Shown here piece by piece: positions 4,700 through 10,939 of a DNA stretch of 11,132 bases. A program made the position numbers and the translations under genes. Numbering within the stretch: position 1 is the stretch's first letter; every line of letters begins with the position of its first letter. Source of the stretch: CAYNYF01 sp964401385 (GTDB lineage Bacteria; Planctomycetota; Phycisphaerae; SM23-33); contig CAYNYF010000108.1 in assembly GCA_964401385.1 (NCBI GenBank), forward strand, positions 1 to 11,132, given 5' to 3'. A model generated the notes under the pieces. That model saw only the letters and a program-made list of their open reading frames with translations. It made no database searches and was not told where the DNA came from.

Positions 4700-6988
4700 T
4701 CAGGTGCGTTCCTGGACTGAGTCCAGGTATCCCTCGGCCCCCCCGCTGAGTTCGGCCGCGTTCGCTTCGTCGGTGTCGATGTGCATGTCCAGCCGGTAGT
4801 CGGCGCTGACGCGCACCACCACGTCGCCGAACACCAGAGACCGCTCGCCGGGCACGTGAATGCGAACCACGTCGCGGTCGCGCAGGGCGAACTCCATCGC
4901 ATCTTCCGGCGACATGTGAATGTGCCGCCGGGCACAGATCACGCCGCGTTGCAGCTCGATTCGGCCGTCGGAGCCTTCCAGGGAGATGCCGGGGGTGCCC
5001 GCCAGGTCGCCCGACATGCGGATGGGGGCGTCGATGCCCAGCTTGAACTCTTCCGTCCGGGCGATCTCCACCTGAGTCTCCGGACGGACCGGGCCGAGCA
5101 CGCGGACGCCTTCGATCCGCCCCTTCGGGCCGATCAGGTTGACCATCTCGGCACAGGCGAACTGCCCCGGCTGTGTCAGGTCGGCGTACCAGGTGAGGGC
5201 GTGCCCGGGCCCGAAGAGGGCCTCGACGTGTGCTTGTCTCAGATGCACGTGGTGGGCCGAGATGCCGATCGGGATCGGGCGCTGCTTGCGGCGGATGACG
5301 TCGGTCACGCGCCTCTGGGCCAGGGCGGCAACGGTCTTGCGGGCGAGGGTGTGCTCCTCGTCGCCTCCGACCACCAGCACGCGGGCGCGCGACTGCGGCA
5401 GGGATATCTCGGTCACTTCGCCGGGACCGACCCTCGCCGAGCGATTCCGCCCCTCGTCCAGGACGATCCCCATCCACTCCAGCCCCTGGCAGATGCGGGC
5501 CCGGACGCCGGGGGCGTTCTGGCCCACCCCGCCGGTGAAGAGGATCAGGTCCGGCCCGCCCAGCAGGCCGATGTACGCGCTGAGGTACTTCCGCCCGCGC
5601 TGGCAGAACACTTGCAGCGACAGCAGCGCGTTGGGATCGCCCCCGTCGGCGGCCTCGGTAATGGCCAGCACGTCGCCGGAGAGGCCCGACAGGCCCAACA
5701 GGCCGGCCTCGGTGTACAGCCGCCGGTTCAGCTCCTCGGCGCTGATTTTGCCCTGGCGCAGAATGTGCAGCAGCAGGCCGGGATCGACGTCTCCCGGGCG
5801 GGTGGCCATGACCAGCCCCTCCAGGGGCGTGAAGCCCATGCTGTTGTCGACGCTCCGGCCGTGGTCGATGGCGGTCAGCGACGCCCCCATGCCCAGGTGG
5901 CAGCTCACGATTTTCAGCTCGTCGAAACTCCGGCCGACAAACGCCGCCGCCGCTCGAGCGGCCCCTTCGTGCGAGATGCCGTGAAAGCCGAAGCGGCGCA
6001 GCTCCGGGTCTCGCGCCAAGTCCTTCGGCAGGGCGTAGCGATGAGCGGCCGGCGGCATCGTCAGGTGGAAGGAGGTGTCAAAGACCGCCACCTGGGGCAC
6101 GCCTGCGGTGAGTTTCCGGCAGGCGTCGATGCCCGCCAGGTTGTATGGGTTGTCCAGCGGGGCGAGGTCCGCCAACCGCGAAATCTCTTTCCTGGTTGCA
6201 TCATCGACAACGGCCGGGGCGTTGAAACGCAGGCTGCCGTGGCAGACCCGGTGCCCGATGGCCGACAGCTCGGACGGCGAGGCGATCAGACCGCCCTCGG
6301 TCGAACTCAGCGCCGCCAGCGCCGCGGCCAGCGCCGCCTCGTGCGTGGCCGGACGAACGGGGCTTTCAAGGCGGCCCTTCGGCCCGTGGTGGACGTGGAG
6401 GCCGTGGCCTCCTCCCAGGCCGGTCACCTCGCCCCGGGCGCGGGCGGATTCGGAAGTCGTGTCGAAATAGCTGTAGCGGACGTCGTGGCGGCGGCAGCTC
6501 ACGGCCAGGATGCGCATCGGCGCCGAGGCGCCCAGGCTGTAGCGAACCGCGCGCCGGGCGGCCGGTGCGGGCCCCTCGGCCGACGGGGCGAGCCGCTGGG
6601 TGATCAGCCGGGTGAGGTACTGCACCGCCTCGGCGTTGAGGGCGACGATCGGCTTGATCGCCTCCTGGAGGAACACGATTGCCTCCGTGACCGTCAGGGC
6701 GATCACGTCGGCGCCCGTGGGGTTGCCCGTCAGCAGCGACATCTCGCCGAAACATTCGCCCGCCTCGATGTAGCCGAGGTGCTCCCGATCGGCCGCAACG
6801 GGGCGCCTGACCGCCTCAAGCCGCCCGGAAATGACAATTCCGAAGATGTCGCCGGCCTCCCCCTGCTGGATGCAGGCTTCCCCCGGCTGGTAGGTTATGG
6901 CCGTGCCCGCCCGAACCACTTCCGCCAGGGCATCGGGGCTGAAGGTCGCGAACAACGGGTGAGATTGAAGCTGACTGACCATGTCCAT
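4700..6988 (-). CDS. Cyclic-nucleotide-binding domain - acetate-kinase-like - PduL phosphotransacylase fusion
   Basis: A 762-aa cytosolic protein with three domains. Residues 5-135 are a CRP-type cyclic-nucleotide-binding beta-roll (LFATFSPDALAEVV, QPGEACIQQGEAGD, FGEMSLLTGNP). Residues 158-555 are an acetate kinase fold (GHRVCHG, VFDTSFH, FGFHGISH, SMGFTPLEG, TRPGD, FTGGVGQN). Residues 570-747 are PduL (PIPIGISAHHVHL, DLTQPGQFA, ARRHIHMSPEDA, DMHIDTDEANAA) with metal-site histidines H580, H582, H689, H691 and H736 present. Known family chemistry: PduL converts acyl-CoA plus Pi to acyl-phosphate plus CoA, and acetate kinase converts acyl-phosphate plus ADP to acid plus ATP. In the kinase, equivalents of Methanosarcina R91, D148, H180, R241 and E384 are kept (R247, D304, H336, R397, E544), but N7, S10, S12, H123, N211 and R285 are replaced (S164, R167, D169, D279, M367, L441). 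The kinase may therefore be altered or inactive. The ATG at 6988 has GGGAG 9 nt upstream; a longer ORF to 7264 has no homology. Confidence 0.9.
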   Translation of the reverse strand: MDMVSQLQSHPLFATFSPDALAEVVRAGTAITYQPGEACIQQGEAGDIFGIVISGRLEAVRRPVAADREHLGYIEAGECFGEMSLLTGNPTGADVIALTVTEAIVFLQEAIKPIVALNAEAVQYLTRLITQRLAPSAEGPAPAARRAVRYSLGASAPMRILAVSCRRHDVRYSYFDTTSESARARGEVTGLGGGHGLHVHHGPKGRLESPVRPATHEAALAAALAALSSTEGGLIASPSELSAIGHRVCHGSLRFNAPAVVDDATRKEISRLADLAPLDNPYNLAGIDACRKLTAGVPQVAVFDTSFHLTMPPAAHRYALPKDLARDPELRRFGFHGISHEGAARAAAAFVGRSFDELKIVSCHLGMGASLTAIDHGRSVDNSMGFTPLEGLVMATRPGDVDPGLLLHILRQGKISAEELNRRLYTEAGLLGLSGLSGDVLAITEAADGGDPNALLSLQVFCQRGRKYLSAYIGLLGGPDLILFTGGVGQNAPGVRARICQGLEWMGIVLDEGRNRSARVGPGEVTEISLPQSRARVLVVGGDEEHTLARKTVAALAQRRVTDVIRRKQRPIPIGISAHHVHLRQAHVEALFGPGHALTWYADLTQPGQFACAEMVNLIGPKGRIEGVRVLGPVRPETQVEIARTEEFKLGIDAPIRMSGDLAGTPGISLEGSDGRIELQRGVICARRHIHMSPEDAMEFALRDRDVVRIHVPGERSLVFGDVVVRVSADYRLDMHIDTDEANAAELSGGAEGYLDSVQERT

Positions 6989-7037
6989 GGCCGAACGCTC
7001 CCAACAGAATCCGGGTTCCGGCAATCCGCGCTCATTG

Positions 7038-7065
7038 ACAATACTGTCTGATAGGAGCTTTGCAA
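7038..7065 (-). promoter_or_regulatory. Probable promoter of the cNBD-AckA-PduL gene
   Basis: On the minus strand TTGCAA (7065-7060), a 16-nt spacer and TATTGT (7043-7038) predict a start near 7031 and a leader of about 43 nt. The -35 box lies within the palindrome TTTGCAAA (7059-7066), and the -10 box overlaps the imperfect palindrome GACAATACTGTC (7037-7048), so regulator binding is possible. Confidence 0.4.
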
Positions 7066-7298
7066 AGGCCCCCACTGCAAGCCGGCCTCGGCCAAGCCCC
7101 GCGGAAACGGCGATGTCGGGGGAGTCGGGTGCGGTTGCCATTCCTCGCCGGCACTTCCAATCGGATGCCCCACGCCCCGTCAAGACCGCGCTGCCGACGT
7201 CACGGGCGAGCCAGAGAGGATTGTGTAGGCTTTCGCATCCGTGGTTGCTAGACTCACCGACCACCGGGCTGTCTGGGCGGTTCGGGTAAAAGGCGGCC
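7066..7298. other. Intergenic region between divergent genes
   Basis: No ORF with a ribosome binding site and no RNA gene was recognised. A TAGACT hexamer at 7249-7254 could be a -10 box for the rightward gene, but no acceptable -35 box lies 16-18 nt upstream, so no promoter is called for the gene at 7341. Confidence 0.4.
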
Positions 7299-7316
7299 GG
7301 TCAGGCTGTCCTGACC
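7299..7316 (+). promoter_or_regulatory. Perfect hairpin just upstream of the GH123-like gene
   Basis: GGTCAGG (7299-7305) and CCTGACC (7310-7316) pair perfectly around a CTGT tetraloop. The Shine-Dalgarno AAAGGAG begins 10 nt later (7327-7333). It could be an operator, a 5' mRNA stabilising hairpin or a translation-control element. Confidence 0.5.
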
Positions 7317-7340
7317 CCTGTCAAGCAAAGGAGTTGAACG

Positions 7341-9596
7341 ATGCGTCGAATCGAAATCGTCTTGTTGGCGGCCATTCTGCTGGTCGGGCCGGGCTGCGCC
7401 TCCGCGGGCGAGCTGCCCACCTGGAAGATGACGCAACTGAAGGACCTGGGCTCGGGCTGGGGTCCGGCCGGCGAGGACGCGGGCAAGGCCTACCGGGCGG
7501 CACTGGCCGGCGGCCGGGCGAGCTTGACCGTGCCGGTCTGGTGGGGAAAGAGCTTCCGCCCCCCGGAGGGGACGGTGTACGTGCTGAAGGTTTCCTACAA
7601 GGACACCGCCACCAAGCCGGTGGTCTTCTCCTCTCACGGCGGGTTCACCGGCTACTGGGGCCTGGGCGAGGTGCACCGCTTCGGCGGGGCCGGCGACGGC
7701 AAATGGAAGGTCGCCGACGTGCCCCTCTCCTGGGACCTCCTCTGCCGCAAGAACAACTTCAAGGACTTGACCGACACCACCGAGTTCGCCATTTCCTGCG
7801 ACAAGGACCTGCCGATCGAGTCGATTCGCGTGGTTCCGGCCGGCGAGGGAGCGGCCGAGAAGTACTTCGCCGAGACACGCGAGTGGATCGCCCGCGCCCA
7901 GGCGGACAAGCGTGCCAAGGCCGGCCTGGGGCGGAAGCAGACCCCCGTCCTCCCGGAGGAGGAGATGGAGTGGGCCATCGTCCCGTTCGCCCGGACATAC
8001 ATGGTCCCGCTGATGCAGAACGCCGCCCCGCAGAAGGGCGAGGCCGGCGCGACGCTGAAGGTCCGCATGGCCCGCAACGAGTACGAGACCGTCCAGTTCG
8101 GCGTCTACGCCAACGGCCGCGACCTGAACGGCGTCAACTGCACCGTCAGCGAACTGAAAGGCCCGGGCGGGAAGCTAAACTGTGAAGTCGCGCTGAAAAC
8201 GGCCGAGTACGCCGTCGTCCGGGCCGGAAGGTCCGGCTTCCAAATGTTCCCGCAGCGCTTCTGGCCGGCGTACCCCGTGGACGTCAAGGCCGGCCGGTCG
8301 CACGCCTTCTGGATTACGATCAAGACCCTGGGCGAGAAGACCAAGCCGGGCAAGTACACCGGCGACCTTTGGATCGGCCACACGGTGTCGAACAGGCGCT
8401 TTGGCGTGAACATTCTTATCGAGGTCGAGGTCCTGCCGGTGACGCTGCTGACAATGCAGGAAGCGGGGTTGGAGCTCGGCGCCTGCGGCCGGCCGACGCT
8501 CCAGGAACTCAAGACCCTGGCCGAGTACAACCATACCGGCATGGACGTCTGGTTCGGCGGCACCCAGCAGCAGATGCAGGTCCGTAACGGCAAGCTGGAG
8601 ATGGACTCGACCTACCTGGACGACTGGATGGCCTACGCCACCAAGCTGGGCATGACGCACATGATGTGGTTCATGGGCGGCGACCCGTACGGTTTCCCGG
8701 ACACGATGAACCTGGAGCGCGACCTGTACCGCTCCCAGACGGGCAATCGCGACGCCCTGCGCAAGGAGTTCCTCCGCAAGAACAACGAGAACCCCGGCAA
8801 GATCATCCCCGAGCTGCGCGACCTGTACGTCCAGTGGGTTCGCCAGACGGCCGAGAACGCCAGGAAGAAGCGCTGGCCGACGCTGATCATCCACCCCTTC
8901 GACGAGCCGGCCAAGTGGGTCCAGTCCAGCAAGTGGGACAACCCCTACCACCCGGTCATCGGCACCGGCAAGTGGATCAGGCCCCACTTCGAGGATGCCT
9001 CCGCGTTGATCCGCAAAGGCGCCAAAGGCTACGACAACATCCTGGTCGGCGGCGACATGCACCACGCCAAGGATTCGATGGTCTTCCTGGACGACGTGGA
9101 CGTCTTCTGCACCAACGCCATCCACGAGGACCAGGACCTGGGCAACAAGGTGCGGAAGGCGGGCGTGCAGTTCTGGCAGTACTCCGGCTGCAGCGACCAG
9201 GCCCCCGCCCACCGGGCGCGGTTCAGCTTCGGCTGGTACTTCGCCGCCTACGACAGCCGCGGCTCGCTGGTCTGGGCGTACAACGCCATGGGCCGGTTTG
9301 ACACTTCCGAAGGGCGGAACTGGGGCTACGGCTGGTATACGCCGTTCGGGACGGTGGAGACGCCGTTCCTGATCGGCCTGCGTGAAGGCTGGGACGACCG
9401 CCGCTGGATCGAGACGTACAGGAAGCGCGCCGGTGCGGAATCGGCCAAGGCGCTGCTACAGCCGATGTTCAAGGAGGCGATTGGCAGACGCTCACAGCGC
9501 GGGCGCGACACCGTCTACGACTTCTACGCCGAGATGCAGCGCTACGAGCGGATGGATCGGTGGCGTGACAGCATCATCGACGCAGTCCTGAAATAG
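7341..9596 (+). CDS. Exported GH123-like glycoside hydrolase (DUF4091-type C-terminus)
   Basis: A 751-aa protein with an N-terminal signal peptide (MRRIEIVLLAAILLVGPGC...), probably cleaved after ASA at residue 22; C19 lacks a good lipobox. Residues 25-180 look like a beta-sandwich of unknown role. From about 215 (PLMQNAAPQKG, VRMARNEYETVQFGVYA) a second beta-rich region leads into a probable TIM barrel with LGACGRPTL, MMWFMGGD and IIHPFDEP. The adjacent D521-E522 matches the Asp-Glu pair GH123 beta-N-acetylgalactosaminidases use for substrate-assisted catalysis. The C-terminal part (FGWYFAAYDSRGSLVWAYN, GTVETPFLIGLREGWDDRRWIETY) resembles the DUF4091/GH123 end, where 'lREGieDyeYl' is typical. 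The specificity assignment is inference. AAAGGAG lies 7 nt before the ATG. The gene is alone in its direction and its promoter is unclear. Its setting fits extracellular or periplasmic glycan degradation. Confidence 0.75.
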   Translation: MRRIEIVLLAAILLVGPGCASAGELPTWKMTQLKDLGSGWGPAGEDAGKAYRAALAGGRASLTVPVWWGKSFRPPEGTVYVLKVSYKDTATKPVVFSSHGGFTGYWGLGEVHRFGGAGDGKWKVADVPLSWDLLCRKNNFKDLTDTTEFAISCDKDLPIESIRVVPAGEGAAEKYFAETREWIARAQADKRAKAGLGRKQTPVLPEEEMEWAIVPFARTYMVPLMQNAAPQKGEAGATLKVRMARNEYETVQFGVYANGRDLNGVNCTVSELKGPGGKLNCEVALKTAEYAVVRAGRSGFQMFPQRFWPAYPVDVKAGRSHAFWITIKTLGEKTKPGKYTGDLWIGHTVSNRRFGVNILIEVEVLPVTLLTMQEAGLELGACGRPTLQELKTLAEYNHTGMDVWFGGTQQQMQVRNGKLEMDSTYLDDWMAYATKLGMTHMMWFMGGDPYGFPDTMNLERDLYRSQTGNRDALRKEFLRKNNENPGKIIPELRDLYVQWVRQTAENARKKRWPTLIIHPFDEPAKWVQSSKWDNPYHPVIGTGKWIRPHFEDASALIRKGAKGYDNILVGGDMHHAKDSMVFLDDVDVFCTNAIHEDQDLGNKVRKAGVQFWQYSGCSDQAPAHRARFSFGWYFAAYDSRGSLVWAYNAMGRFDTSEGRNWGYGWYTPFGTVETPFLIGLREGWDDRRWIETYRKRAGAESAKALLQPMFKEAIGRRSQRGRDTVYDFYAEMQRYERMDRWRDSIIDAVLK

Positions 9597-9633
9597 CGTC
9601 AGCGGCCGGCTCGCTGCATTCGCGCCGACCTAT

Positions 9634-9650
9634 CAGCCCGTTGAAAAACG
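9634..9650 (+). repeat. Probable left terminal inverted repeat of an IS remnant
   Basis: The segment CAGCCCGTTGAAAAACG resembles IS ends of the type CAGCCCGTTGAAAAA, as I recall them. It lies 55 nt before a transposase start. The matching right end (TTTTTCAACGGGCTG) is not seen in the window, consistent with a truncated element. Confidence 0.4.
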
Positions 9651-9704
9651 CCTCTTGACACGCATGGCATGGTAATCGCTGAAGCGGTCAAGGAGGACGC
9701 GCAC

Positions 9705-10064
9705 ATGGCGATGCGCAAGCGGGCGAGGGAACGGCAGTCGGAGCCGTGGGTGGCGGTAACCGAGATGCCCCAGGCCCCGGGGCGTCCTTTCTATCGGAAG
9801 CTGAATGGGCTGTCGGGAGAGCACGGCTTCGACGGGTTTGTGGAGGGGCCGCGTCAGCAGTTTTACCACGATTGACTGGGCCGGCCGAGCATTCCGCCTG
9901 GGGTGTACTTCCGCATGCTGCTGATCCGCTGCTTCGAGGGGATCGACTCGGGGCGTGGGATCGCGGCGGTGACGGTTAAGCCGGCCGACCGGGTGCCGTT
10001 GACTGAGCCGGAGGTGCATCGGCTGCTTTTGGCCATCACCTCGCCCCGGCCCCCCGCGAGCTAG
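9705..10064 (+). pseudogene. Truncated transposase with in-frame TGA
   Basis: From the ATG at 9705 (AAGGAGG 8 nt upstream) the reading frame gives MAMRKRARERQSEPWVAV... then GFDGFVEGPRQQFYHD, a TGA at 9873-9875, and continues in the same frame as LGRPSIPPGVYFRMLLIRCF and FEGIDSGRGIA. This matches the usual transposase N-terminus pattern 'FDxFVE...FY...GRPSxxPGVYFRMLLxxxFEGxDSxRGIA'. After RGIA the expected catalytic region is absent. Unrelated-looking residues (VTVKPADRVPLTEPEVHRL) run to TAG at 10062, so an internal deletion probably joined distant parts. Full-length members are several hundred residues long. Two independent lesions make it a clear pseudogene. Confidence 0.75.
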
Positions 10065-10205
10065 GCCTTCGGGAAAGGGGCAGCTGGTAGGGCGGGGCTA
10101 CCGCCCCGCCAAATGAACCATCAAGCCGCGAACCAGGCGAACCACAACCGAAATGTAGGGCGGGGCTACCGCCCCGCCGGCCTGCGACCACGCCTTCGGG
10201 AAAGG
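10065..10205 (+). repeat. 14-bp direct repeats flanking a hairpin-repeat block
   Basis: GCCTTCGGGAAAGG occurs at 10065-10078 and again at 10192-10205. The pair brackets the two-hairpin block at 10088-10178. It may be an insertion-site duplication, or part of a larger duplicated unit, since each copy is followed by a GC hairpin. Confidence 0.6.
10088..10178 (+). repeat. 68-bp-period hairpin repeat, two palindromes
   Basis: Two copies of a 23-nt palindrome unit, TAGGGCGGGGCTACCGCCCCGCC (shown here as GGCGGGGC, TACC loop, GCCCCGCC), lie at 10088-10110 and 10156-10178. They are separated by a 45-nt linker that contains the motif GCGAACCA twice. The same unit, in the same orientation, recurs at 10975-11132 on the other side of the YbjQ gene. 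Confidence 0.85.
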
Positions 10206-10209
10206 TTCC

Positions 10210-10231
10210 GCGGGGCAGTAGCCCCGCCCTA
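10210..10231 (-). repeat. Inverted single copy of the hairpin repeat, next to the YbjQ gene stop
   Basis: GCGGGGC (10210-10216), AGTA loop and GCCCCGC (10221-10227), followed by CCTA, give TAGGGCGGGGCTACTGCCCC on the minus strand: the same palindrome in opposite orientation. It starts 7 bp after the stop codon of the minus-strand YbjQ gene and would form a hairpin in its 3' UTR, though without a T-tract. Confidence 0.7.
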
Positions 10232-10237
10232 CTCGCC

Positions 10238-10810
10238 TCAGGGCGCCAGCTTGACGGCCGTGCCGTAGGCCAGCAGCTCGGCGGCGCTGCCGACCACGCT
10301 GTTGGTCATGAAGCGGACGTTGAGGACGGCGTCGGCGCCGAGGTCGACCGCCTGCTGGAGCATCCGCTGCAAGGCCAGCTCCCGCGCCTTGCCCATCATC
10401 TCGGTGTACTCGGTCAGCTCCCCGCCGAGGATCAGCCGCACCAGGGCGGAGATGTCCTTGCCCAGCCAGATGGCGTAGATGGTGTGCCCCTTGACCAGCC
10501 CCAGGGACTCGCTCACCTCGCGCCCGGGAATGCGGCCGGTGTTCTCCATCAGGATGCCGGCGGGCGTGCCGGCCAACTGCGGCTCGGCCGTCGTCGCCGC
10601 CTGGAGGCGCTGTTCGATGGCCACCGTGACGAGCACGACGGCGATGCCGCCCAGCAGCGCGTAGACGGCCACGCGGACCCACAACGGCAGCCGCCCGCCC
10701 ACACTGGCCTCATCCACAACGGTCACGTACCAGGGGATGACCACGAAGATCACGCAAAAGAACCCGAGCACAAAAGCCAACGATGCCACCCGTCGTATGC
10801 CTTTGAGCAT
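10238..10810 (-). CDS. YbjQ/UPF0145-family protein with two N-terminal membrane segments
   Basis: A 190-aa protein. Two hydrophobic helices (about 7-31, VASLAFVLGFFCVIFVVIPW, and 44-65, WVRVAVYALLGGIAVVLVTVAI) precede a soluble domain at about 86-190. That domain follows the YbjQ/UPF0145 pattern: a TTGRIPGREVSESLGLVKG-like strand, then YTEMMGKARELALQRMLQQA, then LGADAVLNVRF (158-167), closing with AYGTAVKL. The E. coli family member is a small cytosolic protein without membrane segments, so this is an anchored variant. The family was once called heavy-metal-binding, but its molecular function is not established. The ATG at 10810 was chosen because AAAGGG lies 7 nt upstream; the longer ORF to 10933 adds only low-complexity residues. 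The gene stands alone between hairpin repeats. Confidence 0.85.
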   Translation of the reverse strand: MLKGIRRVASLAFVLGFFCVIFVVIPWYVTVVDEASVGGRLPLWVRVAVYALLGGIAVVLVTVAIEQRLQAATTAEPQLAGTPAGILMENTGRIPGREVSESLGLVKGHTIYAIWLGKDISALVRLILGGELTEYTEMMGKARELALQRMLQQAVDLGADAVLNVRFMTNSVVGSAAELLAYGTAVKLAP

Positions 10811-10939
10811 CTCCTGTCCCTTTCCCGGACGTCCGCCCGATGAACGCTGGGCCGCGACCGTCGCGGCCGACCGGCGGCGATTCTCCCCCCGGCCGGGCTC
10901 AGCCGCAAGGGCGGTTGCCCGGCCACTCGCCATTTTCTG

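Larger units (their letters stand above)
9634..10064 (+). mobile_element. Decayed insertion sequence remnant
   Basis: A short element composed of a probable left terminal repeat (9634-9650), a transposase N-terminus with an intact Shine-Dalgarno (AAGGAGG, 9690-9696), an in-frame stop, and a stop codon at 10062-10064 after only 120 codons. The right end and most of the catalytic domain are missing, so it cannot move by itself. Family assignment is tentative; the N-terminal sequence resembles IS1182/IS5-like transposases. Confidence 0.55.

Noticed and set aside
4781..7051. 756-codon plus-strand frame opposite the fusion gene
   Set aside because: Composition is typical of an antisense frame in high-GC DNA, with no family motifs. 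The minus strand encodes three recognisable domains across the same bases.
6989..7264. N-terminal extension of the fusion protein
   Set aside because: The added 92 residues have no domain or signal, and a Shine-Dalgarno with proper spacing sits in front of the ATG at 6988. The proposed promoter also lies within this stretch.
7341..7400. Lipoprotein signal for the GH123-like protein
   Set aside because: A cysteine at residue 19 follows G-P-G, which does not fit the lipobox well. Cleavage after A-S-A at residue 22 is more likely, though not certain.
9655..9683. Promoter for the transposase remnant
   Set aside because: A perfect TTGACA is present at 9655-9660, but no acceptable -10 box lies 16-18 nt downstream.
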